Source of the DNA: Streptomyces sp. DH37
GTDB taxonomy: Bacteria; Actinomycetota; Actinomycetes; Streptomycetales; Streptomycetaceae
DNA length: 64,000 nt
Direction of reading: 5' to 3'
Assembly: GCF_029813835.1 (NCBI RefSeq)
Contig: NZ_JARVKV010000010.1
Location: 87,893-151,892, forward strand
Every line of letters begins with the position of its first letter. Positions within the stretch are counted from its first letter, which is position 1. Of this stretch, positions 1-9,006 are shown piece by piece. The position numbers and the translations under genes are program-made. The notes beneath the pieces are model-generated. The model saw only the letters and a list, made by a program, of their open reading frames with translations. It was not told where the DNA came from and did no database searches.

Positions 1-2
1 TC

Positions 3-938
3 ATCGGTGACGGACGCTACGAGGACGCCGGCACGCTGCTGACCCGTGCCGCCGATCTGGAGCCGTGGCTGTCGGAGTCCTGGTTCAACCTCGCGCTGCT
101 GCACAAGTTCCGGCACGACTGGGAGCAGGCGCGCGCCGCCGGGCTGCGCGCCGTCGCGCTCCTGGACCGGTCGGCGGGGGCACCCGACTGGTGGAACGTG
201 GGCATCGCGGCCACCGCGCTGCAGGACTGGGCCCTGGCCCGGCGCGCCTGGCAGGCGTACGGCCTGCGGGTGCCGGAGACCGCGCCCGCCGACCGCGCCG
301 CCGGCGACGACGGCCGCGCCGGCCCGCCGACCGGCATGGAACTGGGCAGCGCCGCGGTGCGCCTGTCGCCGGAGGGCGAGGCCGAGGTGGTGTGGGGCCG
401 GCGGCTGGACCCGGCCCGCATCGAGGTGCAGAACATCCCCCTGCCGTCCTCCGGGCGCCGCTGGGGCGAGGTGGTGCTGCACGACGGCGTGCCGCACGGC
501 GAGCGGACCACGGCCGCGGGCCACGCCTATCCCGTCTTCGACGAGATAGAACTCTGGGCGCCCTCGCCGGTGCCCACCTGGGTGGTGCTGCTGGAGGCGG
601 CGACCGAGGCGGACCGGGACGCGCTGGAGCGGCTGGCGGCGGACGCGGGCTTCGCGGCCGAGGACTGGTCCTCGTCGGTACGGCTGCTGTGCCGCTCCTG
701 CTCGGAGAGCCGGATGCCCAGCGACGAGGGCGAGGGCGCCCTCCGGCACGACCCCCACGACCACAGCGTGCCCGGGCGCCCGGGGCCGCTGGGGCACATG
801 ACGTCGGGCGAGCTGTGGGTCCCCGAGCGCGAGTGCGGTCTGGCGGCCCCGGCCGCGCTGGTGCGCGGGCTGCTGGACGGCTGGGTCGCCGACAGCCCGG
901 ACACCCGCGAGTGGCGGGACCTGGAAGAGGTCTGCTGA
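3..938 (+). CDS. TPR-containing protein, 5' end outside the window
   Basis: The reading frame is open from base 3 to the stop at 938, giving 311 visible residues; the start lies upstream. The first 85 or so residues are alpha-helical with tetratricopeptide-like spacing ([18 protein letters not shown], then [11 protein letters not shown] and [17 protein letters not shown]). The rest is a beta-rich domain with a CRSC cysteine pair near visible residue 230. TPR repeats usually mediate protein contacts; no enzyme motif is visible. Peptide deformylase follows about 80 bases downstream on the same strand. The TPR assignment is sound; the role is unknown. Confidence 0.75.
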   Translation: MGDGRYEDAGTLLTRAADLEPWLSESWFNLALLHKFRHDWEQARAAGLRAVALLDRSAGAPDWWNVGIAATALQDWALARRAWQAYGLRVPETAPADRAAGDDGRAGPPTGMELGSAAVRLSPEGEAEVVWGRRLDPARIEVQNIPLPSSGRRWGEVVLHDGVPHGERTTAAGHAYPVFDEIELWAPSPVPTWVVLLEAATEADRDALERLAADAGFAAEDWSSSVRLLCRSCSESRMPSDEGEGALRHDPHDHSVPGRPGPLGHMTSGELWVPERECGLAAPAALVRGLLDGWVADSPDTREWRDLEEVC

Positions 939-1020
939 GACCGGCCGGGCGCGGCGAGGGGGCGCCTGCCCGTACTCTGTACGGGTCGTGGTGGAGCAGC
1001 GAGGAAGGCGTACGGCGAAG

Positions 1021-1653
1021 ATGGCGGAGCACGAGACCGGGCAGCGTGTCGACGACGAGGGGTTCGTCGTCGACACGGAGGACTGCGAGGAGCGCGAGCG
1101 GACCCACCGCGAGCGCGGCACCGCCCGTCCGATCACCGTCGTCGGCAACCCGGTGCTGCACAGGGAGTGCAAGGACGTCACCGAGTTCGACGGCGAGCTG
1201 GCGAAGCTGATCGACGACATGTTCGCCAGCCAGCGCGCCGCCGAGGGCGTCGGCCTGGCGGCCAACCAGATCGGCGTCGACCTGAAGGTCTTCGTCTACG
1301 ACTGCCCGGACGACGAGGGCGTGCGGCACGTCGGCGTCGTCTGCAACCCCGTACTGGAGGAACTGCCCGCCGAGCGCCGGGTGCTGGACGACTCCAACGA
1401 GGGCTGCCTGTCGGTGCCGGGCGCGTACGCCTCGCTCGCACGCCCCGACTACGCCGTCGTGCGCGGGCAGGACGCCGAGGGCAGGGCGATCACCGTGCGC
1501 GGCACCGGGTACTTCGCGCGCTGCCTCCAGCACGAGACGGACCACCTCTACGGCCGCCTCTACATCGACCGCCTCTCCAAGCGCGAACGCAGGGACGTCC
1601 TGCGGCAGATGGCCGAGAACACCCCGCGCTACGAGACGGTGCCCAACGACTGA
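1021..1653 (+). CDS. def: Peptide deformylase
   Basis: Removes the N-formyl group from nascent proteins using a bound metal ion. All three family motifs are present in order: [17 protein letters not shown] (metal-ligand Cys) and QHETDH (two His ligands and catalytic Glu). I chose ATG 1021 because GAGGAAGG lies at 1001-1008; an in-frame GTG at 988 would add 11 residues. The protein is 210 aa with an acidic N-terminal extension of about 35 residues before the core, as is common in actinobacterial deformylases. A hairpin follows at 1694-1719. Confidence 0.95.
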   Translation: MAEHETGQRVDDEGFVVDTEDCEERERTHRERGTARPITVVGNPVLHRECKDVTEFDGELAKLIDDMFASQRAAEGVGLAANQIGVDLKVFVYDCPDDEGVRHVGVVCNPVLEELPAERRVLDDSNEGCLSVPGAYASLARPDYAVVRGQDAEGRAITVRGTGYFARCLQHETDHLYGRLYIDRLSKRERRDVLRQMAENTPRYETVPND

Positions 1654-1693
1654 GCGGTGCGCGCCGCGGGCCGAGGTGAACGGCGCGCGACGG

Positions 1694-1719
1694 TGGGCGG
1701 GCCTTCAGTGGCCCGCCCA
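1694..1719 (+). terminator. Terminator hairpin after def
   Basis: A perfect 10-bp stem (TGGGCGGGCC / GGCCCGCCCA) with a 6-base loop lies 40 bases after the def stop and before the next gene. No U-tract, as is usual in Streptomyces. Confidence 0.6.
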
Positions 1720-1801
1720 TTGGCATTTCCGGAAGCGTGTTGACGCGGGTAGATCTTCTCCGCCACCCTCGGAACCCCCACTGTTCCGACACGGAGGCAC
1801 C

Positions 1802-2539
1802 ATGCTCAGAGGCACCGTCCGTCTCATCCTCAGTGTTGTCATGATCGCGGCAGCCGCGCTGGTCGGCACGGTCACCACCGCGGGCACCGCCCACGCCGAC
1901 GAGTGCTACACCTGGAACCGCACCCTCTCCCAGGGCATGTCCGGCTCGGACGTCGCCGAACTCCAGGTCCGCGTCTCCGGCTACCCCGGTTACGGCAGCG
2001 TGCTCGCCATCGACGGCTCCTACGGCCCGGCCACCGCCGCCGCCGTCAAGCGGTTCCAGGCCGCGTACGGGCTGTCGGCCGACGGCGTCGCCGGCCCGCA
2101 GACCTTCAGCAAGATCTACGCCCTCCAGGACGCCGACTGCACCCCGGCCCACTTCTCCTACGCCGAGCTGAACCAGTGCAACTCCACCTGGAGCGGCGGA
2201 GCGGTGAGCGCGGCGACGGCCAAGCGCAACGCGCTGATCTCCATGTGGAAGCTGGAGGCCATGCGGCACGCCCTGGGCGACGCGCCGATCCGGGTCACCA
2301 GCGGCTTCCGCTCCTACTCCTGCAACAGCGCGGTGGGCGGCGCCTCCAACAGCCGCCATCTGTACGGTGACGGCGTCGACCTCGGCGCCGGCTCGCACAC
2401 CCTGTGCAGGATGGCGCAGCAGGCCCGCAACCACGGCTTCAACGGCATCCTCGGCCCGGGCTACCCCGGCCACAACGACCACACCCACGTCGACCACCGC
2501 TCCAGCCGCTACTGGTCGGCGCCCAGCTGCGGCATCTGA
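1802..2539 (+). CDS. Secreted zinc D-Ala-D-Ala carboxypeptidase (M15A) with peptidoglycan-binding domain
   Basis: A 245-aa exported cell-wall hydrolase. Residues 1-32 are a Sec signal peptide ending in AHA. Residues about 45-107 form a PG_binding_1 domain (SGSDVAELQ, DGSYGPATAAAVKRFQ, GLSADGVAGPQT). Residues about 115-245 form the M15A peptidase, with zinc ligands H186 and D193 in SRHLYGDGVD and H229 in HTHVDH. This matches the classic Streptomyces zinc carboxypeptidase that trims pentapeptide stems. ATG 1802 has GGAGG six bases upstream. A second secreted protein follows 63 bases later, probably co-transcribed. Confidence 0.9.
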   Translation: MLRGTVRLILSVVMIAAAALVGTVTTAGTAHADECYTWNRTLSQGMSGSDVAELQVRVSGYPGYGSVLAIDGSYGPATAAAVKRFQAAYGLSADGVAGPQTFSKIYALQDADCTPAHFSYAELNQCNSTWSGGAVSAATAKRNALISMWKLEAMRHALGDAPIRVTSGFRSYSCNSAVGGASNSRHLYGDGVDLGAGSHTLCRMAQQARNHGFNGILGPGYPGHNDHTHVDHRSSRYWSAPSCGI

Positions 2540-2602
2540 GCCGCCCGCCCCGCGCGGGGCACGGTCCGGCCCCCCACCCTTCCCTCCACGGAAAGGCCAC
2601 CC

Positions 2603-3139
2603 ATGAACAAGTCCCTGCGGCGTGCGGCGATCGGCGTCCCGGTGATGTCGCTGGCGCTCCTCGCCCTGCCGGGCGCCGCCCAGGCCGCCACGGCCCCGAC
2701 GGCCCGGAGCGGGGTCTCCGCCCAGGCCCCCGCGGCGGCCCTGGTCACCAAGCTGACGCACTCCCAGGCGACCAGCCGCTTCCGCGCGGCGGGCATCACC
2801 TGGTCCTCCAGCGGAGGCTGCTCCGACCGCTACAACTCCACCTGCACCTCGTTCGAGCAGATCAACCTGGCCACGGTGCAGGGGGCGGAGACGCTCAAGA
2901 GCGCCAGCGGCTGCGCCCTCAACGTCACGGGCGGCACGGAGACCGGCCACGCGAGCGGCACGTACAGCCACTGGAACGGCTACAAGCTCGACTTCAGCCT
3001 CTCCACCTGCCTGAACAACTACGTCACCAGCCGCTTCACCTACATCGGCGGCAGCAAGTACCAGTCGGGCTCGGGGAACGTCTACTACCGCGAGAGCAAC
3101 CACTGGGACGTGACGTACTACAACTGCGGCGGCTGCTGA
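2603..3139 (+). CDS. Secreted protein with an M15-like zinc motif, function not established
   Basis: 178 aa with a Sec signal peptide (residues 1-28, ending AAQA). I do not recognise a named family with certainty. The mature part has six cysteines and the sequence SHWNGYKLD (H123, D130) followed by ESNHWDV (E164, H167). This spacing echoes the HxxGxxxD...E..H zinc layout of M15 and phage tail-lysin peptidases, and the neighbour at 1802 is a true M15 enzyme. A cell-wall peptidase role is inferred, not shown. The start has a GGAAAGG ribosome site. A strong hairpin follows the stop. Confidence 0.8.
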   Translation: MNKSLRRAAIGVPVMSLALLALPGAAQAATAPTARSGVSAQAPAAALVTKLTHSQATSRFRAAGITWSSSGGCSDRYNSTCTSFEQINLATVQGAETLKSASGCALNVTGGTETGHASGTYSHWNGYKLDFSLSTCLNNYVTSRFTYIGGSKYQSGSGNVYYRESNHWDVTYYNCGGC

Positions 3140-3160
3140 GGCGGCTGCCGTCCCTTCCGG

Positions 3161-3202
3161 GCACGTGTCCCCGGGCCCCGCGCGGGACCCGGGGACACGT
3201 GC
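3161..3202. terminator. Bidirectional terminator between convergent genes
   Basis: A perfect 15-bp inverted repeat (GCACGTGTCCCCGGG at 3161-3175, CCCGGGGACACGTGC at 3188-3202) with a 12-base loop sits between the stops of the secreted protein (+) and nrdB (-). It can serve both strands. Confidence 0.8.
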
Positions 3203-3231
3203 GTTCCGGGGAAGGCGTCCGGGGGAGGGGC

Positions 3232-4290
3232 TCAGAAGTCGTCGTCGAAGGAGACCGAGCCCTCGACCGCGACCTGGTAGGCCGAGGCGCGGCGCTCGAA
3301 GAAGTTGGTCAGCTCCTGGACGTTCTGCAGCTCCATGAAGGAGAACGGGTTCCCGGCGCCGTAGCGGGCGGGGAAGCCCAGCCGGACCAGCCGCTGGTCC
3401 GCCACGCACCGCAGGTACTCGCGCATCGACTCGGTGTTCATCCCCGGCAGGCCCTCGCCGCACAGGTCCCGGGCGAACTGCAGCTCGGCCTCGACCGCCT
3501 CCTCCAGCATCTCCTCGACCTGCCGCCGCAGCTCGTCGTCGAACAGCTCCGGCTCCTCCTCCCGCACGGTGTCCACCACGTCGAAGGCGAACGACATGTG
3601 CATCGACTCGTCGCGGAAGACCCAGTTGGTGCCGGTGGCCAGGCCGTGCAGCAGGCCGCGGGAGCGGAACCAGTAGACGTAGGCGAAGGCGCCGTAGAAG
3701 AACAGGCCCTCGATGCACGCCGCGAAGCAGATCAGGTTCAGCAGGAAGCGGCGGCGGTCGGACCTGCTCTCCAGGCGGTCGATCGACTCCACCGAGTCCA
3801 TCCAGCGGAAGCAGAAGCGCGCCTTCTCCCGGATGGACTCGATGTTCTCCACCGCGGCGAAGGCGGCGGCGCGCTCGTCCGGATCGGGCAGGTAGGTGTC
3901 CAGCAGGGTCAGGTAGAACTGGACGTGCACGGCCTCCTCGAACAGCTGCCGCGACAGGTACAGCCGCGCCTCGGGCGAGTTGATGTGCCTGTACAGCGTC
4001 AGCACCAGGTTGTTGGCCACGATCGAGTCGCCGGTGGCGAAGAAGGCGACCAGCCGCCCGATCAGGTGCTGCTCGCCGGGGGAGAGCCTGGCGAGGTCGG
4101 CCACGTCGGAGTGGAGGTCCACCTCCTCCACGGTCCAGGTGTTCTTGATCGCGTCGCGGTAGCGCTCGTAGAAGGCCGGGTAGCGCATCGGGCGCAGGGT
4201 GAGCTCGAAGCCCGGGTCCAGCAGGTTCCGGGTGCGGCCGGCGGAGGACCCGGCGGCCGGGGTCTCGGGGGTGGTGGCGGTCACTGGCAT
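3232..4290 (-). CDS. nrdB: Class Ia ribonucleotide reductase, beta (radical) subunit
   Basis: A 352-aa R2 subunit that makes the diiron-tyrosyl radical used by NrdA to reduce ribonucleotides. The metal ligands are visible: D88 (ATGDSI), E119 and H122 (EEAVH), E194, and E228 and H231 (DESMH). The radical tyrosine is Y126, four residues after H122, as in E. coli R2, so this is a Tyr-radical enzyme. Its ATG (4288-4290) overlaps the nrdA stop by 10 bases, so translation is probably coupled. No nrdS-like AraC gene follows; the next genes are on the opposite strand. Confidence 0.95.
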   Translation of the reverse strand: MPVTATTPETPAAGSSAGRTRNLLDPGFELTLRPMRYPAFYERYRDAIKNTWTVEEVDLHSDVADLARLSPGEQHLIGRLVAFFATGDSIVANNLVLTLYRHINSPEARLYLSRQLFEEAVHVQFYLTLLDTYLPDPDERAAAFAAVENIESIREKARFCFRWMDSVESIDRLESRSDRRRFLLNLICFAACIEGLFFYGAFAYVYWFRSRGLLHGLATGTNWVFRDESMHMSFAFDVVDTVREEEPELFDDELRRQVEEMLEEAVEAELQFARDLCGEGLPGMNTESMREYLRCVADQRLVRLGFPARYGAGNPFSFMELQNVQELTNFFERRASAYQVAVEGSVSFDDDF

Positions 4291-6710
4291 GCCTCGCAGG
4301 ACTCGGGGTTCTCCAGGGAACAGGCGGCGGCCCCGGCGGCCCGCGCCGCCTGGGGTGCGGGTGCGGACGCGGACGCGGGGGCGGGAACGGCCGCGGACGC
4401 GCCGCCCGCCGCTCGCGCGATACGGGTCGCGGGGCGCGAGCGCAGGTAGTACGTGGTCTTCAGGCCGCGCTTCCAGGCGTAGGCGTACATCGAGCTGAGC
4501 CGTCCGATGGTCGGCGACGCCATGAACAGGTTGAGCGACTGGCTCTGGTCCAGGAACGGGGTGCGGTCCGCCGCCATGTCGATCAGGGCGCGCTGCGGGA
4601 TCTCCCAGGCCGTGCGGTACAGCGCGCGGACCTCCTCCGGGATCCAGGGCAGCTCCGCCACCGAGCCGTTCGACTCGCGCAGCGCCTCGCGGGTCCGCTC
4701 GTCCCACAGGCCCAGCCGCTTGAGGTCCGCCACCAGGTAGGAGTTCACCTGGAGGAACTCGCCGCTGAGCGTCTCGCGCTTGAAGAGGTTGGAGACCTGC
4801 GGCTCGACGCACTCGTAGACGCCCGCGATCGAGGCGATGGTCGCGGTCGGGGCGACGGCCAGCAGCAGGGAGTTGCGCAGGCCCGTGGCGGCGATCCGCT
4901 CCCGCAGCGCGGCCCAGCGCTCCGGCCAGGTGATCTCCGCGTCCGGGTAGTGGTCGACGTGGAGCACGCCGCGGGCGGCGCGGGTCGCAGGCCAGGCCGG
5001 GTGCGGGCCGTGGCGCTCGGCGAGGTCCGCGGACGCCTCGTAGGCGGCGAGCATGATCCGCTCGGAGATCCGGGTGGACAGCCGCCGGGCGCCGGGGGAG
5101 TCGAAGGGCAGGCGCAGCCGGAAGAAGACGTCCTGCAGGCCCATCAGGCCCAGACCCACCGGACGCCAGCGGGAGTTGGAGGCGGCGGCCTGCCCGGTGG
5201 GGTAGAAGTTGACGTCCACCACGCGGTCGAGGAAGGCCACGGCGGTGCGGACGGTGGCGTCCAGCCGCTCCCAGTCCAGCTCCTCGCCGGGGCGCGGGTC
5301 CCCGTCGGCGGGGGTGCGCAGGTGGGCGGCGAGGTTGACCGAGCCCAGGTTGCACACGGCCGTCTCGCCGTCATCGGTGACCTCCAGGATCTCGGTGCAG
5401 AGGTTGGAGGAGTGGACGACGTTGCCCGGCTCGGCGGTCTGGTTCGCCGTGCGGTTGGCGGTGTCCTTGAACGTCATCCAGCCGTTGCCGGTCTGGGCGA
5501 GGGTGCGCATCATCCGGGCGTAGAGGGTGCGCGCCGCAACCGTCCTCACCGCCAGCCCGGCGGCCTCCGCGCGGCGGTAGGCGGCGTCGAACTCCTCGCC
5601 CCACAGGTCCACCAGCTCGGGGACGTCCACCGGGGAGAACAGCGACCAGTCGGCGTCCGCCTCGACCCGGCGCATGAACTCGTCCGGGATCCAGTGGGCG
5701 ATGTTGAGGTTGTGGGTGCGGCGGGCCTCCTCGCCGGTGTTGTCGCGCAGTTCGAGGAACTCCTCGACGTCCGCGTGCCAGGTCTCCAGGTAGACGCAGG
5801 CCGCCCCCTTGCGCCGGCCGCCCTGGTTGACGGCCGCGACCGAGGCGTCCAGGGTCCGCAGGAACGGCACGATGCCGCCGGAGTGCCCGTTGGTGCCGCG
5901 GATCAGCGACCCCCGCGCGCGGATCCGCGAGAACGACAGCCCGATGCCGCCGGCGTGCTTGGACAGGCGCGCGACCTGGTGGTAGCGCTCGTAGAGCGAG
6001 TCCAGCTCGTCCCGGGGGGAGTCCAGCAGGTAGCAGGAGGACATCTGGGGATGCCGGGTGCCGGAGTTGAACAGGGTGGGGGAGGAGGGGAGGTAGGAGA
6101 GCGTGCTGGTGAGCCGGTACAGCTCGGCCACCTCCTCCAGCGCCCGCTCGGAGGAGTCCTCGGCCAGTCCGCAGGCCACGCGCAGCAGGAAGTGCTGCGG
6201 CGTCTCGATCACATCGCGGGTCACCGGGTGGCGCAGCAGGTAGCGGGAGTGGACCGTGCGCAGTCCGAAGTAGCCGAAGCGGTCGTCGGCGCCGTCCGCG
6301 ACGGCGGACTCGACCAGCGCGTCGAGCCGCCCGGCGTGCTCGGCGACGAACGCGGCCGTGCGGTCGGCGACCAGTCCCTCCCGGTGGCCGACCGCGACCG
6401 ACGCCGAGAACGACACCGCGCCCTGCCCGGCCGCCTCCCGGCGGATCGCCAGGATCAGCAGCCGCGCCGCGAGCCGCGAGTACTCGGGCTCCTCGGCGAT
6501 GAGACCGGCCGCGGCCTCGGTCGCCAGGGACCGCAACTGGTCCTCGTCCGCGCCGGGGTGGCGGCCGCGCAGCGCGGAGGCGGCTACCCGGCCGGGGTCG
6601 GTGGCGGGCAGGCCGGCGGCGAGCTCGGTCAGGGTGCGCAGCAGCGCGGTGCCGGGACGGTCGTCCTCCGGTGCGGGGACCGTGGCGGGCTCCGCTGATG
6701 AGATGGTCAC
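4281..6710 (-). CDS. nrdA: Class Ia ribonucleotide reductase, alpha (catalytic) subunit
   Basis: Reduces ribonucleoside diphosphates. I place the start at GTG 6708-6710, preceded by GAGGGAGAG, giving 809 aa. An upstream in-frame ATG would run through the riboswitch and is rejected. Active-site elements: first cysteine of the redox pair in SSCYLL, radical cysteine in SNLCTEI, partner cysteine in VCNLGSVNL, the TTYYLR tyrosine pair of the radical relay, and a C-terminal CEACQ tail that reduces the active site. I do not see a clear ATP-cone signature at the N-terminus, so overall dATP inhibition may be absent. Expression should be repressed by coenzyme B12 and by NrdR. Confidence 0.95.
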   Translation of the reverse strand: MTISSAEPATVPAPEDDRPGTALLRTLTELAAGLPATDPGRVAASALRGRHPGADEDQLRSLATEAAAGLIAEEPEYSRLAARLLILAIRREAAGQGAVSFSASVAVGHREGLVADRTAAFVAEHAGRLDALVESAVADGADDRFGYFGLRTVHSRYLLRHPVTRDVIETPQHFLLRVACGLAEDSSERALEEVAELYRLTSTLSYLPSSPTLFNSGTRHPQMSSCYLLDSPRDELDSLYERYHQVARLSKHAGGIGLSFSRIRARGSLIRGTNGHSGGIVPFLRTLDASVAAVNQGGRRKGAACVYLETWHADVEEFLELRDNTGEEARRTHNLNIAHWIPDEFMRRVEADADWSLFSPVDVPELVDLWGEEFDAAYRRAEAAGLAVRTVAARTLYARMMRTLAQTGNGWMTFKDTANRTANQTAEPGNVVHSSNLCTEILEVTDDGETAVCNLGSVNLAAHLRTPADGDPRPGEELDWERLDATVRTAVAFLDRVVDVNFYPTGQAAASNSRWRPVGLGLMGLQDVFFRLRLPFDSPGARRLSTRISERIMLAAYEASADLAERHGPHPAWPATRAARGVLHVDHYPDAEITWPERWAALRERIAATGLRNSLLLAVAPTATIASIAGVYECVEPQVSNLFKRETLSGEFLQVNSYLVADLKRLGLWDERTREALRESNGSVAELPWIPEEVRALYRTAWEIPQRALIDMAADRTPFLDQSQSLNLFMASPTIGRLSSMYAYAWKRGLKTTYYLRSRPATRIARAAGGASAAVPAPASASAPAPQAARAAGAAACSLENPESCEACQ

Positions 6711-6834
6711 TCGGTGCTCTCCCTCGTGGGCCGGCGGCCCCGGAGGGAGGCGGGGCAGGCGCGTACGGGCGCACCCGGCCGGAAGGGGGCGCACCGCGCG
6801 CGTCCGCCGGCCCAACCCACGAGGCCCGGACGTA

Positions 6835-6970
6835 CTGGAACACCGTCGGCAGGTCCTCGGACTCGCGGCGGGCCGCTCGGCCCGTGCGGACGACACGGGG
6901 GCAGCCCGTCGCACACCGTTGCGGGACAGCTCCGGACTCGCACCGGATTCCCCTGCGGCGACAGCGAGAT
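6835..6970 (-). promoter_or_regulatory. Cobalamin (B12) riboswitch upstream of nrdA
   Basis: Read on the minus strand, the leader carries the cobalamin riboswitch core at 6953-6914: GGGAATCCGGTGCGAGTCC followed by GGAGCTGTCCCGCAACGGTG. The B12 box AGTCCGAGGACCTGCC follows at 6863-6848. Streptomyces nrdABS operons are known to be switched off this way when B12 is available for the class II enzyme NrdJ. The boundaries are approximate; the core is unambiguous. Confidence 0.93.
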
Positions 6971-6972
6971 GA

Positions 6973-7018
6973 GCATACATCTAGTGCCGCTTTGGTCGAG
7001 CACCCCTAGATGTTGTGT
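6973..7018 (-). promoter_or_regulatory. Tandem NrdR boxes
   Basis: Two related near-palindromes, GCATACATCTAGTGCC (6973-6988) and CCCCTAGATGTTGTGT (7003-7018), are spaced 30 bases start to start, about three helical turns. This matches the paired NrdR boxes known upstream of ribonucleotide reductase operons. They lie just upstream of the riboswitch, in the expected promoter region. Confidence 0.8.
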
Positions 7019-7158
7019 TGAGGGTGGTGTCGGGGGCCGCCTGGACGGTGGCCGGGGAGGGGCGGCCGGGGTCGGTCGCGGACAGCTGTGGACGGCTGCG
7101 GCTGCCCGCGGCGCCGTGTCCCGCGCGGGGCGCGGCGCCGCGGGCAGCGGGCGCGGCG
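7019..7158. other. Gap between the NrdR boxes and the sulfotransferase gene
   Basis: 140 bases of GC-rich sequence lying between the 3' end of the sulfotransferase gene and the NrdR boxes. I see no gene and no clear terminator in it. Confidence 0.5.
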
Positions 7159-8109
7159 TCAGCCGGCCGCGGCGTCCGCCCGGCTGGGCAGGTACCCCCA
7201 CGCCTCGCACGCGGCCCGCAGCGACTCGGGCACCTCGGAGGCGTCCGGCAGGGGGCGCGCCTCCTGGACGCTGCCGGTGCGGATCTTCTCCCGCCAGTCG
7301 CCCAGGCCCCTGCGCAGTCCGCCCGCGGCGCGGTCGCCGTACTCCAGCATCCCCGGCTCCCACTCCAGGCCCAGGAAGTCGCAGACGCGGCGCAGTTCGC
7401 GTTCCGGATCGGCGGTCAGGTCCTCGTAGCGGACGGTCACTCCCGGGAGGTTGCTCCGGGCCTCCTCCACCGCCTCCGCGTAGCGCAGGGCCTCGGCGGC
7501 GGCGTCCTCCATGCTCCGCCGCGAGGGGTCCGACTCGTGCCAGGAGACGGCGACGGAGGCGGGATGGCGCAGCAGGAAGACGAAGCGCGCGTCGGGCCAG
7601 CACGCCGCGATGCGCCGCCAGGCGAAGGCGTTGGCCGGGGTCTTCTCCACGATCACGGACTTGCCGGATCTGACCAGTTCGCGGTGGAGGATCCGGTCCC
7701 ACAGCAGGTGCTCCAGGTCCGCCCTGTCCAGCCCCAGGTCCTTCATCGCCTCCGAGCTGAGTTTGGTGGTCGGGTGGACCTCCAGGCGGCGCAGGTGGAG
7801 TTCGTGGGGGGCGCGCAGCCGGGAGTGCCCGTCCAGGAGCAGCCGCAGCAGGGTCGATCCGGAGCGGATGGGGGAGATGACGAAGACGGGCTCGCGGAGC
7901 AGCCGGTCGGTCTCGGGGGAGGCGGGAGGACGGTAGGCCGTCACGGGTGTGGCGGCCGGGGCGGCCGTGGTGCCCGGCGAACCGGCTCCGGTGGGAGCCT
8001 TGGCCGAAAAGGCACCGTGGGAGGCGGTTTTCCGTGCGGACCGGGCGCGGCGCACTTCGTACCCGGTGGCGGAGGCAAGGATTCCGTTCACGGCTCGTAG
8101 GAACTTCAT
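7159..8109 (-). CDS. Sulfotransferase family protein
   Basis: 316 aa. The PAPS-binding 5'-phosphosulfate loop is seen as PIRSGSTLL (residues 80-88), and the 3'-phosphate element as LLRHPASVAVSW near residue 185. This suggests transfer of sulfate from PAPS to an unknown acceptor. The first 70 residues are low-complexity Ala/Pro/Ser without a domain. There is no Shine-Dalgarno sequence: TAGCGT at 8118-8123 lies 8 bases before the ATG, so the mRNA may be leaderless. The acceptor cannot be told from context. Confidence 0.82.
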   Translation of the reverse strand: MKFLRAVNGILASATGYEVRRARSARKTASHGAFSAKAPTGAGSPGTTAAPAATPVTAYRPPASPETDRLLREPVFVISPIRSGSTLLRLLLDGHSRLRAPHELHLRRLEVHPTTKLSSEAMKDLGLDRADLEHLLWDRILHRELVRSGKSVIVEKTPANAFAWRRIAACWPDARFVFLLRHPASVAVSWHESDPSRRSMEDAAAEALRYAEAVEEARSNLPGVTVRYEDLTADPERELRRVCDFLGLEWEPGMLEYGDRAAGGLRRGLGDWREKIRTGSVQEARPLPDASEVPESLRAACEAWGYLPSRADAAAG

Positions 8110-8205
8110 ACGGGTCGACGCTAGGCGGCGACGGAGTTCGGCGCCACCTTCCCGGATGAGAATCTCCTGGGATTCTCCCCGGCGATCACGGGCGGAAAGC
8201 GGTGA

Positions 8206-8733
8206 TCACCGCATTGCCAGGGCGAAGGTCAGCAGGGGGACGTCCGCGATCGGGCACCAGTCGCGGTCGGGGGTGCGGACGAAGCCCAGCCGCCCGTAGA
8301 GGCGGTGGGCGGCGTACATCCGGTGCTGGCTGGAAAGGACCAGTCGCTCCAGGCCCAGCGCGCGGGTCCGCTCCACGCACGCGCGCACCAGCGCCTCGCC
8401 CACGCCGCGGCCGCGCGCCTCGGGGCGCACCGCCAGGGTCCGGAACTCGCCCTCGCCGGGGCGCGCGATGTCCGCGTACGCCCCTCCGTGCACCGCGAGG
8501 GTGACCGTGCCCAGCACCGCGCTGTCACCGCCGTCACCGCCGCCTGCTCCGCGGGGCCGCACGGCCACCAGCAGGTCGGCGTGCTCGGCGCGGCGCCGCG
8601 CGTCGCGCAGTACGGCGAGGTACGGGTCGTCCGCGCCGAAGTCCAGCAGGCCGTCGCCCAGGTAGGCCCCGGCCGTCAGCTCTCCGACCGCCTCGAACTC
8701 CCGCGGGCGGGCCGCCCTGATGGTGATGTCCAT
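8206..8733 (-). CDS. GNAT family N-acetyltransferase
   Basis: 175 aa from ATG 8731-8733; two in-frame ATGs just upstream (8742, 8745) are possible. The acetyl-CoA loop is in LAVRPEARGRGVGEALV, and a C-terminal YGRLGFVRT strand-helix is typical of the fold. The substrate is unknown. It lies alone on the minus strand, without a clear ribosome site. Confidence 0.82.
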   Translation of the reverse strand: MDITIRAARPREFEAVGELTAGAYLGDGLLDFGADDPYLAVLRDARRRAEHADLLVAVRPRGAGGGDGGDSAVLGTVTLAVHGGAYADIARPGEGEFRTLAVRPEARGRGVGEALVRACVERTRALGLERLVLSSQHRMYAAHRLYGRLGFVRTPDRDWCPIADVPLLTFALAMR

Positions 8734-9006
8734 GGCGGCCATCATGGGGCACCGCGCCGTCGGCGGCGCAACGGCTCATCGCGGGCGCGGGCGCGGGCGT
8801 GGATGTGGAGGCGGCGGGGGAGGGCCGTTGCTCCCGGCGGGACGGTGCCGCAGGCCGTGCCGACCGCCCGCCCGCCCGGCGAGCGGTGAACAGCGCCCGG
8901 TGTGGCACCACCGGGCCGGACGGGCCGTCCGCGGGCCGCCGTGGAGCACGTCACCGCCCCCGGCGCGGAGCACGGGGACGGAGGCGGCCGGTGCGGTGAC
9001 GCCCCC

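Noticed and set aside
6711..6980. N-terminal extension of NrdA by 90 residues from an upstream ATG
   Set aside because: The segment is the B12 riboswitch; GTG 6710 has a good ribosome site.
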